NCBI GenBank assembly: GCA_009924135.1
Contig: RFSE01000034.1
Location: 1 to 41,536, forward strand
Source of the DNA: Pseudomonadota bacterium
Lineage (GTDB): Bacteria; Verrucomicrobiota; Verrucomicrobiia; Limisphaerales; SXTU01
Reading direction: 5' to 3'
DNA: 41,536 nt
Shown: positions 1-9,520 of the stretch, piece after piece
How positions within the stretch are numbered: position 1 is the stretch's first letter
Layout of the letters: every line of letters begins with the position of its first letter
Notes under the pieces: model-generated
Databases searched by the model: none
Seen by the model: the letters and a program-made list of their open reading frames with translations, nothing else
What the model was told of the DNA's origin: nothing
Program-made: the position numbers and the translations under genes

Positions 1-94
1 TGGCGGCTGGGGGAGTTTATCTGCGGAGGCTGCGTCAGGCGCAAACAGAATTCGGCGGTTCACGACTTCTGCTGACTTGTAAAACGGCCGCCAC

Positions 95-3000
95 GTGGCA
101 TCGTCACCGGCGACCTCAATGAACCAAACGACTCGCCGTTCACTGGGCTGGCTGCTGTTTGCTGCCATGCTGCTCCTCTGCCTCTGGAGCCTGCGCCCAT
201 TTTCTCAGCCCCCATCAACCGGACCAGCCGCACCGATAGCGGCTTCCAGAGCGGCCACCAAGATCGCTACGGTGCCGCCCCCCGCCACCGACCCGTGGAA
301 CGGGTGGCGCACGCAGTTGCCGGCCACGAAACCGGCCATCGAGGACGTAACGACCTGGCCTGCACAACGCGGCGCGCCCTTCGAAGCCTTCCGCACATGG
401 CAGACGCGTTATGCGGCCGCCCACCCGGCCGGGCAAGCGGCCCTCGAAGCCGAGGGCGTCGCCCTGGCCACCGCCCGGCGTGCCGCCATGGCGAAGTGGA
501 TCGAACGCGACCCCGAGTTTGCCCTGGCGCAGGCCGTGGGGCCGGACGCCCGGAGGAATCTGCCCGAGACCGTGCTGGCCGAACTGGAGCGGTGGGTCGA
601 AGGGCGCGGGGCGCTGGATGTCATGGTGCGCTGCGGCCCCACGGTAAAAGCATCCGATCAGCTCGTGCGCAACGTGCGGCTGGAGGGGGAACGCTTCACA
701 GCATTCGTGTATGGCCGCCGGCTCGGCCAGGCGACGAAATACGATCTGCCCGTTCACGGCGTGGCCGTGGACGGCAAGCTGGCACTGCACAGCAGCCCGG
801 TGCGGCAATTGGAACCGGGCGAAGTACGCGAGCGCGGACTGGCCGCGAATGCAATTCATCTCGAGACCGGTGGAGAAATTGCCTTGGCCACGAGCGCACT
901 GGATGCATTTGCGATCGAGACGCGGATGCTGCAACGCGAGGGTGGGCGCGGACCTTATCCAACCGGGCAATTGCCAGCCGGGCGGCCCCTGGCCGGGCTG
1001 CCGCCCGGAACGGCGGCGTTCCCGCCCAGCCCTGGCTGGACCTTGGGCCCCAAGCGCACCCTGATCATCCGCGTGGATTTCTCCGACGACACCGGCGGCC
1101 CGTATGATTTTCAGACCGGCCAGACAATTTCGGCGGCCACCATCAACTCCGTGATCAGCACGGCGAACCAGTACTACCAGGCTAACTCCCAGAACCAGAC
1201 CAGCATCGCAGCGACCATCCTGCCAGCCGTGCTGCGCATGCCCCAAACCAAGGCGACCTACGGTAACGGTTCCGTGGATGTGCTGCGGGCGGACGCGCTG
1301 GCAGCGGCCACCGCTTATGATCAACAAAACGGTGCCTCCGGCCAATACGACCCGAGCACATACGATTTGGATTCGGTCGTGTTCTCTTCCATTAACGGGA
1401 CGGACTGGGGCTTCGGTGGTTTGGCGACCGTCGGGGGCAAAGGCATGTGGGTCAACGCTGAATTCGACCTCCGGATATATGCCCATGAGACCGGGCACAA
1501 TTACGGCCTGCTCCATGGCAACCGCTGGGATGTTACGGGCTCCAACCCGATTGATCCCAATGGTACCCACAATGAGTACGGGGATGAATACGACATGATG
1601 GGCGCTAACTTCGCCGACAACCCCGTCCATTTTAACGAGTGGTTCAAGTCCTACCTCGGCTGGTTGAACGCCACCAACCGGAGCACGGCGCCGACCGGTG
1701 GCGTGTACCGCTTGTTCCGGCACGACCACGCCAACGCCTCGGGGTTGCGGGCCATCACCGTCGGCCAGCAATCGGATCGCGCTTACTGGCTGGGCTACCG
1801 GCATGACCTGCCCAATTATCAGGCGGCTTCGCAAAGCTTCCTGGCCAATGGCCTGGAAATCCGTTGGGGCATGCAGCCACCTGGCATTACCAGTGACATG
1901 GATGGCAATGGCTCCCGGCTGCTCAACTTCACCCCGGCCACGACGAATTTCACCCAGCATCCGCTGCCCGTGGGGCAGACGTTTGCGGACCCGGCCTTCA
2001 GCCTGTCCATCACGCCCGTCCGGATCGGGGGCACGTCACCGAACGAGTTCGTGGATGTGAACATCACGTACTCGATCCCGATTGCGACCATCACACAGCC
2101 ACCGCAAAGCCTGACCGTGTACGCCGGCTCCACGGCCACCTTCACTGTCGGGGTGAGCGGGACCGGACCGTTTTCCTATCAGTGGGTGTTCAACAACTCC
2201 GACATTCCCGGAGCGACCAGTTCCAACCTCACCCTGACTGCCGTGACGACCAACCAGGCCGGCAGCTATTTCGTCCGCGTGATCAATCCCGGCGGCACCG
2301 CCATCAGCCTGCCAGCCACGCTGACCGTGACTCCCATCAACATTTCGGGCTCCGGTCTGCTGGCCCACTGGAAATTCGACGAACCGCCCGGCAGCACCGT
2401 GGCTGTGGACAGCATGGGAAACTTCAACGGAACCTTGTCCCCCACCGGAGCCGCGCTGGTCCCGGGCGGTCGCTCGGGCAATGCGATCAGCCTGACCAAA
2501 ACCGCCAACGGCTACGTCAACATGGGACAGGTCCTCGATTTGACCGGCATCAGCTTCACCTTGGTGGCCTGGGTGCGGGTCGCCCCGACGGAAATTGCCG
2601 ACACCGGCATCGTGCACAAACACGACTCGGGCACTCCGTTCAACGGTTATTACATGGGCTTGAACACCTCGGGAGGTGGCCTAGGACAGTTAAACCATGC
2701 TTATTTTTACACGGGAGCCGCCAATGCTGCCAACCCGGTCTCCACCACGGTGGTGAACGACAACAACTGGCATCAGATTGTCACCGTGTTTCAGTCCAGC
2801 GGACAATCGGCCATCTACGTGGATGGGGCTCCGGCGGAAAGCACTTCATTAAGCCCGCCGATTGTCCCCAACACGGCTAATTTCCTCATCGGTGGATACA
2901 GTCCGGGAGGGATACCCGCCGGTTCGTTGAACGGCCTCATTGATGACGTGCAAGTTTACGGTCGCGCCCTGAGTGATCCGGAGATCGATTACCTCTTCCA

Positions 3001-5329
3001 AAATCCTGGCCAGGAGATTACCGGCGCTCCCTTTGTCATCACTCCGCCGCAGGGCACCAGCGTTGTCCTGGGCGGCAGCGCCACCTTTGATGTTGCCGTC
3101 AATGGCAACCCTCCATTCACTTATCAATGGCGCTTCAATGGAAACTCCATCCCCGGAGCGAACGGGGCGACGCTCACGTTGAACAACGTGCAAACCAACC
3201 AGGCCGGCAACTACAGTGTGCGGGTGGACAACACGATCGGCTTCGCGGTCAGCGCCCCGGCCACGCTCACGGTACTCGTGCCACCTTACATCATCGCCAA
3301 CCCCACCAACCGCACGGTCCTGGCCGGCAGCAATGTCAACTTCACCGTCAAAGCCGGTGGCACCCAGCCATTGAGCTACCAATGGCGCTTCAACGGGACG
3401 AACCTCCCGGGGGCCACGGCGGCATCGCTGCTCGTGCCCAACGCGCAGATTGGCAGCTCCGGCAATTACTCGGTGCTCGTCTCCAACCCTTACGGTTCGG
3501 CCAACAGCTCGAATGCCGTGCTCGTGGTAAACTCGGCCCCGGTCATCACGACCCAGCCATCCAGCCTGGTCGCCTCCGTCGCCGCACCGGTCACCTTCAA
3601 TGTGGGCGTGGCTGGCACCCCACCCTTCAGCTATCAGTGGCGCTTCAACGGAACGCCCATAGCCGGTGCCACCGGTCCGGCCTATACCATCGGCGGCGTG
3701 GTGTCCGCCCATGGTGGGTTTTACTCGGTGCGCATCACCAACGCTTTCGGCTCCCTGCTCAGTTCCAACACCTCCTTGACGGTACTCCCCTCGCGCGTGT
3801 TCTCACCGTGGAGCGCGACCGCCGGCGGCAGCGGTACGGACGCCGGCAAAGCCGTGGCGGTGGACCAGGCCGGCAATGTGTTCATCGGCGGCTATTACTC
3901 CGGCACCGCCAGCTTCGGCACCAACACGTTGACCAGCAACGGTGCCCAGGATGGCTTCCTCGCCAAATATGACAGTACGGGCCAGCTCCTCTGGGTGCGC
4001 AGCCTTGGCGGCCCCGGCTACGATGTGGTGAATGCCCTGGCGGTTGACACCAACGGCAACTGCTATGTGATCGGCAACTACGAGGGCACGGCGGCGCTCG
4101 GCTCCCTGACCCTTACCAACACCAGCGCCACCTCGTTCTCGGATGTGTTCATCGCCAAGTTCGATGGCAATGGAACAGGCGTCTGGGCTCGTACGCTCGG
4201 GGTGGTGGCGGCCAACGATTTGGGCACGGCCCTGTCATTGGATGGGGCCGGCAACGTTTACATCGCCGGCCAGTCCACGCTCGCCAGCTTCAACCGGGTC
4301 GCGCTCACCAACTACGGCCGCATCTTCCTGGCCAAGTACGACAACGCCGGCAATCCGCTCTGGGCCCGCAAGGCCGGAGCCGGCACGGGCGGACCGGCGG
4401 ATCAGGCTACCGCCGTGGCCGCCGACGCGGCCGGCAATGTGTATCTCGCCGGCGTGTTCTCCAGCGCGACGGCAAACTTCTCCGGCAGCCTTGCCCTGAC
4501 CAATGTTGGCGGGGCAGATGGTTTCCTGGCCCGCTACGATTCCAATGGCGTGGTGCAATGGGCGCAGTCCATTGCCGGTCCGCAGGACGACCGGCCCAAC
4601 GGCGTCGCCGTGGACACGGCGGGCAATGCCTATGTGGTCGGAGAGTTCACCAGCGCCCTGCAACTGCCCGGCACGAACCTGACCACCGGGGTTGGCGACC
4701 AGAACATCTTTCTCGCCCGTTTCGACGCCACCGGGGCGACGACGTGGGCGCAACAGGCCGGGGGCACGTTGCAGGACTCGGCCCGGGCGGTCACCGTGGA
4801 CGCCAGCAACCGGGTGTTTGTTGCCGGTTATTTTAGCGGGGCCACCACCTTCGGGGCCGACACCCTCGTGAGCATCTCGAACACCTTCGATGCATTCGTC
4901 GCGCAACTGGACACCAACGGCACGTTTGCCTTTGCCCAGCAGGCGGGCGGCGGGGACCTCGGCGGCGATTATGCCCTCGCCGTCGCCGCCGATACGAATG
5001 GCAGCCCGGTAATTGCCGGTTACTTCAGCGGGGCGAGTTCACTGGGCCGGCTCACGGCGACGAGTGCAGGAGCGGAGGACGTGTTCGTCGCCCATTTCAA
5101 CGCCTTTGCCGGGGCCACGACTCCCACGCTCGGCTTCCTGCCCGGCTCGGGCCGGTTACGCCTCTCCTGGCCGCTGGGGTCCTCCAGCTATGTGCTCCAG
5201 ACCACGACCAACCTGCTGTCCCCGACCTGGACCGATGTGCTCGGCGAGCTGGGCGTGGAGACGAATGACTTCGCGATGACCAATGGGATCAACGGTGCCA
5301 AGCAGTTCTTCCGACTGCGCAAACCGTGA
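95..5329 (+). CDS. Giant secreted metzincin-like protein with Ig-like, LamG and SBBP repeats
   Basis: A 1744-residue exported protein. An N-terminal hydrophobic stretch at about residues 18-32 looks like a signal peptide or anchor. The motif HETGHNYGLLH (H464, H468, H474) followed by a YDMMG turn matches the metzincin zinc signature HExxHxxGxxH plus Met-turn, closest in style to gametolysin/M11 peptidases. After it come an Ig-like domain (~668-746), a LamG/concanavalin-like domain (~754-976), three more Ig-like domains (~982-1231, each with the YQWRFNG core), and a run of SBBP-type propeller repeats (~1235-1672) with recurring 'AGN.Y..G' strands. The last ~60 residues resemble the C-terminal domain seen on many verrucomicrobial secreted proteins (LQTTTNL...FFRLRKP). 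Role inferred: extracellular or surface proteolysis with glycan/protein binding. The ATG at 119 (MNQTTRR) is an equally good start; no clear Shine-Dalgarno distinguishes them. Confidence 0.9.
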   Translation: MASSPATSMNQTTRRSLGWLLFAAMLLLCLWSLRPFSQPPSTGPAAPIAASRAATKIATVPPPATDPWNGWRTQLPATKPAIEDVTTWPAQRGAPFEAFRTWQTRYAAAHPAGQAALEAEGVALATARRAAMAKWIERDPEFALAQAVGPDARRNLPETVLAELERWVEGRGALDVMVRCGPTVKASDQLVRNVRLEGERFTAFVYGRRLGQATKYDLPVHGVAVDGKLALHSSPVRQLEPGEVRERGLAANAIHLETGGEIALATSALDAFAIETRMLQREGGRGPYPTGQLPAGRPLAGLPPGTAAFPPSPGWTLGPKRTLIIRVDFSDDTGGPYDFQTGQTISAATINSVISTANQYYQANSQNQTSIAATILPAVLRMPQTKATYGNGSVDVLRADALAAATAYDQQNGASGQYDPSTYDLDSVVFSSINGTDWGFGGLATVGGKGMWVNAEFDLRIYAHETGHNYGLLHGNRWDVTGSNPIDPNGTHNEYGDEYDMMGANFADNPVHFNEWFKSYLGWLNATNRSTAPTGGVYRLFRHDHANASGLRAITVGQQSDRAYWLGYRHDLPNYQAASQSFLANGLEIRWGMQPPGITSDMDGNGSRLLNFTPATTNFTQHPLPVGQTFADPAFSLSITPVRIGGTSPNEFVDVNITYSIPIATITQPPQSLTVYAGSTATFTVGVSGTGPFSYQWVFNNSDIPGATSSNLTLTAVTTNQAGSYFVRVINPGGTAISLPATLTVTPINISGSGLLAHWKFDEPPGSTVAVDSMGNFNGTLSPTGAALVPGGRSGNAISLTKTANGYVNMGQVLDLTGISFTLVAWVRVAPTEIADTGIVHKHDSGTPFNGYYMGLNTSGGGLGQLNHAYFYTGAANAANPVSTTVVNDNNWHQIVTVFQSSGQSAIYVDGAPAESTSLSPPIVPNTANFLIGGYSPGGIPAGSLNGLIDDVQVYGRALSDPEIDYLFQNPGQEITGAPFVITPPQGTSVVLGGSATFDVAVNGNPPFTYQWRFNGNSIPGANGATLTLNNVQTNQAGNYSVRVDNTIGFAVSAPATLTVLVPPYIIANPTNRTVLAGSNVNFTVKAGGTQPLSYQWRFNGTNLPGATAASLLVPNAQIGSSGNYSVLVSNPYGSANSSNAVLVVNSAPVITTQPSSLVASVAAPVTFNVGVAGTPPFSYQWRFNGTPIAGATGPAYTIGGVVSAHGGFYSVRITNAFGSLLSSNTSLTVLPSRVFSPWSATAGGSGTDAGKAVAVDQAGNVFIGGYYSGTASFGTNTLTSNGAQDGFLAKYDSTGQLLWVRSLGGPGYDVVNALAVDTNGNCYVIGNYEGTAALGSLTLTNTSATSFSDVFIAKFDGNGTGVWARTLGVVAANDLGTALSLDGAGNVYIAGQSTLASFNRVALTNYGRIFLAKYDNAGNPLWARKAGAGTGGPADQATAVAADAAGNVYLAGVFSSATANFSGSLALTNVGGADGFLARYDSNGVVQWAQSIAGPQDDRPNGVAVDTAGNAYVVGEFTSALQLPGTNLTTGVGDQNIFLARFDATGATTWAQQAGGTLQDSARAVTVDASNRVFVAGYFSGATTFGADTLVSISNTFDAFVAQLDTNGTFAFAQQAGGGDLGGDYALAVAADTNGSPVIAGYFSGASSLGRLTATSAGAEDVFVAHFNAFAGATTPTLGFLPGSGRLRLSWPLGSSSYVLQTTTNLLSPTWTDVLGELGVETNDFAMTNGINGAKQFFRLRKP

Positions 5330-5347
5330 TTCCTCAAACTGTGGTTT

Positions 5348-5674
5348 GTGAACCAGGACAATAAAGAGCAGCCTGGTGAATTCAAAAAACTGCGCACGGC
5401 TGTGGCGCTGCTTTTTGGCTGCCTGTTACTCGCAGTGTTGTTGCCTCGCCTTGGCCGATTTCATGAGGACCGACTGTTCAATGCCAATTTCCAACATTTA
5501 GGTCCCTTCGTGGTTTATCCCGGAGCTTCATTTGCGCCCGTAGGGATGGTGCTTATTTCGACGGCACTCACCATCGTCGGCATCGTGCGAAACAACAAGC
5601 TTGAGGACGCTGGGTGGGCACTGCTGTGGCTGATCTTGATATTCGCAATGACGTGTGGGGAGATCAGAATCTGA
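5348..5674 (+). CDS. Small three-helix membrane protein, unknown function
   Basis: A 108-residue ORF starting at GTG 5348, 18 bp after the large secreted protein. Three hydrophobic stretches are visible, at about residues 17-33 (VALLFGCLLLAVLLP), 63-78 (FAPVGMVLISTALTIVG) and 88-103 (GWALLWLILIFAMT), so an inner-membrane location is likely. The N-terminus is charged (NQDNKEQPGEFKK). I do not recognise a family. The base composition is less GC-rich than its neighbours. The start is uncertain because no Shine-Dalgarno is obvious, and the gene may be lineage-specific. Confidence 0.55.
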   Translation: MNQDNKEQPGEFKKLRTAVALLFGCLLLAVLLPRLGRFHEDRLFNANFQHLGPFVVYPGASFAPVGMVLISTALTIVGIVRNNKLEDAGWALLWLILIFAMTCGEIRI

Positions 5675-5725
5675 GTGGATTTCTCTTTCCATTTTGCTGT
5701 TCTCGGCAAGAATTTCTCATTAACC

Positions 5726-6997
5726 ATGTACATTTTACTGCTCCTTACGCTGGGTTTAACCGGCCTGGTTTCCACCGCCAACGCCGCTGACTCGGCCCGC
5801 TGGTGGCGCGGCAACCTCCACACCCACTCGCTCTGGAGTGATGGCGATGATTTTCCCGAGCAAATCACCGAACGTTACGTCACGAACGGCTATCATTTCC
5901 TCGCCTTCACGGACCACAACACCCTGCAGGTCACCAACAAGTGGATTACCGTGGTGACACCCCAGAAAGGCGCGACACCCGCCTATGAAAAATATCTGGC
6001 GCACTATGGCCCGGCCTGGGTGGAGACGCGCCGGACGCAGGACAACCGCACCGAAGCGCGGCTCAAGACACTGGCGGAGTATCGCACCAAATTCGAACAG
6101 CCGGAGCGGTTTCTCCTCATCCAGAGCGAGGAAGTTACCGACCGGGCAAAGACCGGGCCGATCCACATGAACGCCCACAACCTCCGCGAGGTCATCAAGC
6201 CCCGCGGTGGCAGCAACACCGTCGCCATCCTCCAGGCCAACGTGGATGCCGTGCTCGAACAGCGCCAGCGTACCGGCCAGCCGATGTTCCCGCACGTCAA
6301 CCACCCGAATTTCGGCCTGTCCATCACTCCCGAGGAATTGATGCAGGTGCGCGGCGCCAGGTTCTTCGAGGTCTTCAACGGTCATCCCACCGTATTCAAC
6401 AACGGCACGAACCGCACCCCCAGCATGGACCGCCTGTGGGACATCGTGCTCACGCGCCGCCTCGCGGAACTGAAACTCGACGTGATGTACGGCCTCGGCA
6501 CCGATGACAGCCATAACTACCACACCAATTCCATCGGCAAGAGCAACCCCTTGCGTGGCTGGGTCTGGGTCCGCTCCGCCCAGCTCACGCCCGAGGCACT
6601 CATCGCCGCGCTCGAAGCCGGTGATTTCTACTCCAGTTCCGGCGTGAAGCTGCGCGACTTGCGGCAGGACGCGAAAAACATCGCCCTCGAAATCGAAGCC
6701 GAACCCGGCGTCACCTACACCACCCAGTTCATCGGCACGCGCCGGGGCTACGACGCGCGCAACGAACCGCAGCGCAACCCCGCCGGCGAAGCCCTCCGCG
6801 TCGCGCACACCTACAGCAAGGATGTCGGCGCAGTGCTCGCCGAAGTGAAAGGTCCGCGCGCCAGCTACCAGCTCAAGGGCGATGAAATCTACGTCCGGGC
6901 GAAGGTGATTTCCTCCAAGCCGCACCCCAATCCCTCCCAGCGCGGCGACTTCGAATGCGCCTGGCTCCAACCCGTGGTCCCTGGCGCAGCCCGCTGA
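5726..6997 (+). CDS. Exported PHP-domain phosphoesterase-like protein (CehA/McbA type)
   Basis: A metal-dependent hydrolase of the PHP superfamily. The HTH motif at residues 32-34 (NLHTHSLWSDG) and FTDHN at 61-65 are PHP metal-binding motifs I and II. Later conserved pieces include QSEEVTD, PHVNHPN and GTDDSHNY, the expected Glu/His/Asp ligands. I chose ATG 5726 because it begins a clean signal peptide (MYILLLLTLG...STANA) with a likely cut after ANA. An upstream in-frame GTG at 5675 abuts the previous stop but would add a non-signal-like leader. Exported PHP proteins of this kind are common in Planctomycetes and Verrucomicrobia and are usually annotated as CehA/McbA family. The substrate is not predictable from sequence. 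Confidence 0.85.
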   Translation: MYILLLLTLGLTGLVSTANAADSARWWRGNLHTHSLWSDGDDFPEQITERYVTNGYHFLAFTDHNTLQVTNKWITVVTPQKGATPAYEKYLAHYGPAWVETRRTQDNRTEARLKTLAEYRTKFEQPERFLLIQSEEVTDRAKTGPIHMNAHNLREVIKPRGGSNTVAILQANVDAVLEQRQRTGQPMFPHVNHPNFGLSITPEELMQVRGARFFEVFNGHPTVFNNGTNRTPSMDRLWDIVLTRRLAELKLDVMYGLGTDDSHNYHTNSIGKSNPLRGWVWVRSAQLTPEALIAALEAGDFYSSSGVKLRDLRQDAKNIALEIEAEPGVTYTTQFIGTRRGYDARNEPQRNPAGEALRVAHTYSKDVGAVLAEVKGPRASYQLKGDEIYVRAKVISSKPHPNPSQRGDFECAWLQPVVPGAAR

Positions 6998-7010
6998 GCG
7001 TTTCGATCAA

Positions 7011-7589
7011 CTACCGGTGCCGCCGCCAGCTCGCCAGCTCGTGCTTCACGCGCTCCACCGGCAGCCCGACCACATTGCTAAACGAACCGCTGATCCGTTC
7101 CACGATCTGGTCACCGTGATCTTGAATCGCATAGGCCCCGGCTTTGTCGAGCGGCTGGATGGCGGCGAGGTAGGCGGTGATTTGTGCTTCCGTGAGGGCC
7201 TTAAATGTCACATTCGTCGTCTCGGCGAAGAGCCGGCAGTGGTGGCGTTCCAGATGCAGCAGGCAAACAGCCGTGACCACTTGGTGGGTATGCCCGGCCA
7301 GTTCACGCAGCATCCGTTGAGCGTCCGCCATGTCGGCAGGCTTGCCGTAAAGTGTCGTGCCCAGATAGACGAGCGTGTCCGCCCCCAGCACCAGCGCCTG
7401 CGGATGCAGCTTCGCCACGACCCGGGCCTTGCGGTAGGCGTTCACAAGGCACAACTCACGCGCGGTGAAATCCTCCTGATGCGCCTCCTCGACCGCGCTG
7501 GTGATGACCGTGAAATCCAGGCCCAGCCCGCGCAACAATTCCGCCCGGCGCGGTGAGGCAGAAGCGAGGATCAGTGTTGGGAGAGTCAT
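7011..7589 (-). CDS. maf: Maf-family nucleoside triphosphate pyrophosphatase
   Basis: A 192-residue cytoplasmic house-cleaning pyrophosphatase that hydrolyses non-canonical or modified NTPs to NMP and pyrophosphate. The N-terminus carries the Maf signature SASPRR (residues 10-15); GADTLVY and the later DKAGAYAIQDHG stretch match the conserved Asp and substrate-pocket regions. Length is normal for the family. It lies on the minus strand downstream of the DUF58 gene, separated by an 84-bp gap carrying an inverted repeat. Maf proteins were first tied to septum formation in Bacillus; which of the dTTP/UTP or m7GTP subfamilies this one belongs to is not settled here. Confidence 0.95.
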   Translation of the reverse strand: MTLPTLILASASPRRAELLRGLGLDFTVITSAVEEAHQEDFTARELCLVNAYRKARVVAKLHPQALVLGADTLVYLGTTLYGKPADMADAQRMLRELAGHTHQVVTAVCLLHLERHHCRLFAETTNVTFKALTEAQITAYLAAIQPLDKAGAYAIQDHGDQIVERISGSFSNVVGLPVERVKHELASWRRHR

Positions 7590-7596
7590 GGGGGGA

Positions 7597-7668
7597 AGTG
7601 ATCAGTATTCAGTGTTTAGTGGGCGGAAGACACGATACCGGCTCGGCATGGTCTGAATACTGACCACT
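7597..7668. repeat. Heptamer block and inverted repeat between maf and the DUF58 gene
   Basis: The left side (7597-7624) is four consecutive 7-nt units all starting AGT (AGTGATC, AGTATTC, AGTGTTT, AGTGGGC). The segment 7597-7612 pairs with 7653-7668 at 15 of 16 positions, giving a stem with a ~40-nt loop. There is no T-run, and it overlaps no gene except by proximity to the DUF58 3' end. Confidence 0.7.
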
Positions 7669-7673
7669 TGTCT

Positions 7674-8627
7674 TCATCCGTGCCTTCTCCGCTTCTCGCG
7701 CGTATCGAAGAACTTGCCCAATGCCGCCGCGTAAGGCTGATCAGTGCGGAGTTGGATCGAGTCCAGGCCCATCATGCGGAAGGCCTTGCGCAAGGCCCCT
7801 TGGAAAAGCATCTGCTGTTCGGCGAAGGCCGCACGTTGCTTCGCATTGCCCGTGTGAATCTCCACGACTTCGCCCGTCTCGGCGTCCTTCAGCACCAGCC
7901 GACCCAGCGCGGGCATCTCCAGCTCGTAGCGGTCGGTGATTTGCACGGCCACAAGATCATGTCGCCGATGCGCCTGTCGGAGAGCCACCTGGGTGGCCGG
8001 TGCGAGTGGTTCACTGAACGACATCGCCTGCGGGAGCGCCCGCGAGCCAAAGCGCACCGGTGCCCGGGCTTCAAGGAAGTCTGAAAGGACCACTACCACG
8101 GACTTGTGCGGCAGCATGCGGCTGACAAATTCGAGCGCACCCGGCAGGTCCGTGCCGTGCCGCTTCGGCTCGAAGAACAGGATTTCGCGGATGACGCGCA
8201 GCACATGGCGACGGCCCTTGCGCGGCGGGATGAACTTTTCGACTTCGTCACTGAAGAGCACGAGGCCGACCTTGTCGTTGTTGCGAATGGCCGAGAACGC
8301 GAGCACCGAAGCGATCTCGGCGGCGAGTTCGCGCTTGGACTGCTCACCGGAGCCGAACAACCCGGAACCGCTGAGGTCCACGACAAGCATCACCGTCAGT
8401 TCGCGCTCCTCGACGAACTTCTTGATGAACGGATGGTTCATGCGCGCCGTGACGTTCCAATCAATCGCACGCACGTCATCGCCGGGCTGATACTCGCGCA
8501 CCTCGTCGAAGTTCATCCCCTGTCCCTTGAACACACTGTGGTACGCGCCGGACACGGACTCGGATACGAGCCGGTTAGTGCGGATCTCGATCTGGCGGAT
8601 TTTCTTGAGCAGTTCGCGGGGGATCAT
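7674..8627 (-). CDS. DUF58 domain protein with vWA-like fold
   Basis: A 317-residue protein with the DUF58 core DDVRAIDWNVTAR...KKFVEERE (residues 50-76) followed by a von Willebrand A-like domain with an intact MIDAS start DLSGS (D84, S86, S88). DUF58 proteins are usually encoded next to MoxR AAA+ ATPases and are thought to act together in envelope or stress-related chaperone-like systems. Here the MoxR gene lies upstream on the same strand but is separated by a lipoprotein gene and an inserted two-gene module. The ATG overlaps the stop of the preceding nucleotidyltransferase gene in an ATGA arrangement, implying translational coupling. The first ~34 nt of this gene are repeated at 9826-9859. 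Confidence 0.93.
   Translation of the reverse strand: MIPRELLKKIRQIEIRTNRLVSESVSGAYHSVFKGQGMNFDEVREYQPGDDVRAIDWNVTARMNHPFIKKFVEERELTVMLVVDLSGSGLFGSGEQSKRELAAEIASVLAFSAIRNNDKVGLVLFSDEVEKFIPPRKGRRHVLRVIREILFFEPKRHGTDLPGALEFVSRMLPHKSVVVVLSDFLEARAPVRFGSRALPQAMSFSEPLAPATQVALRQAHRRHDLVAVQITDRYELEMPALGRLVLKDAETGEVVEIHTGNAKQRAAFAEQQMLFQGALRKAFRMMGLDSIQLRTDQPYAAALGKFFDTREKRRRHG
8594..8627 (-). repeat. Direct repeat copy A (true DUF58 start)
   Basis: The first 34 nt of the DUF58 gene, matching 9826-9859 on the same strand at 31 of 34 positions; all three differences are transitions. The pair brackets the nucleotidyltransferase module. Confidence 0.85.
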
Positions 8628-9520
8628 CGGAATTTAGATTTTCGAATGGCGAAGGAGGAATCAACGCAGAGCGGCTCGGCGTGACGGACGAGGATGGCGA
8701 GCATTTTTCGATGCGTCTCGCTGGCCGGGACTGCGCGCCGGTAACCAGCCAAGTGCGCCAACCATCCGGGCAGACGCTTTTCGCGGAAGCGCACCAGCTC
8801 AGGCCGGGTGGCAGCAGCGATGAAGTTATGCGGCACAATTTGCGCCCAGTCTACGCCGCACTTTTCGGCGGTCTTGCGCCCGGCGGGAAGTTCGGTGAAG
8901 CGGAGGGCCGCCTCAACCAGCTTCAGCGCGGGACGCAAGGCAGATGGCTCCAGCTCTGAATGCTGCAACAGGCTGCGGAAGAATGCCCGCAGACAGACCA
9001 AAGCCACCAGCATCTGCTCGAAATCATGTCGGCCTTCCTTGGTGATGTTCACGACGTTCCAAGCTTTCGCCATGACCACGCCGACCGGGTTTAGCACCCG
9101 GATTGCCACCGCGCTGGTTTGCTCCAAAGTGGAAAATTGAATGACCTGATCGGACGTCAGGCCCGGCACATTGCGCAACACCTCAACGTTGAGTTCTGCT
9201 CCGCCGACGGAAATCACAAATTTCCCCGCCATCAAATTCCCAAAGGCGTGCCGGAAATCCGGTACTTCCGCCTGGGCGTTCAAAGCACGCGCAAAGGCAA
9301 TGGCCGCATCGCGGTCACCCTGGAAATCCACATCCTTGCTTAACAGGGGCGCTTCTGCTTCCAGTTCGCGCAACGCCGGTTCGGATTGCAGGAAACGCTT
9401 CGCCCAGTGGATGACCGATTGGCCACCCATCAGCACGCAGGCATGCCCCAGACGTTCTTGCGCCTGAAAAACCGGGGTCAGCTCTTCAAATGCGAACTGC
9501 CTTCGTTGCTCTTCGGCCAT
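8624..9520 (-). CDS. AbiEii-like nucleotidyltransferase, putative toxin of a TA-like pair
   Basis: A 298-residue protein with a nucleotidyltransferase-like start: GGQSVIHWAKRF (GGQS at 32-35), then SKDVDFQGD (D63, D65). This matches the GG/GS...DxD active-site pattern of the minimal-nucleotidyltransferase/AbiEii superfamily. The remainder is largely helical with no domain I can name. It overlaps the upstream antitoxin-like gene by 35 bp, and its stop overlaps the DUF58 start as ATGA. Known AbiEii-type toxins work with a partner antitoxin; whether this protein is a toxin, an RNA/protein nucleotidyltransferase or a benign enzyme is inference. The C-terminal tail (FAIRKSKFR) looks like read-through into non-conserved sequence. 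Confidence 0.75.
   Translation of the reverse strand: MAEEQRRQFAFEELTPVFQAQERLGHACVLMGGQSVIHWAKRFLQSEPALRELEAEAPLLSKDVDFQGDRDAAIAFARALNAQAEVPDFRHAFGNLMAGKFVISVGGAELNVEVLRNVPGLTSDQVIQFSTLEQTSAVAIRVLNPVGVVMAKAWNVVNITKEGRHDFEQMLVALVCLRAFFRSLLQHSELEPSALRPALKLVEAALRFTELPAGRKTAEKCGVDWAQIVPHNFIAAATRPELVRFREKRLPGWLAHLAGYRRAVPASETHRKMLAILVRHAEPLCVDSSFAIRKSKFR

Noticed and set aside
215-1960. Long open frame on the minus strand opposite the metzincin domain
   Set aside because: Antisense to a gene with clear domains; no motif, and its composition reflects high-GC codon bias. Not a gene.
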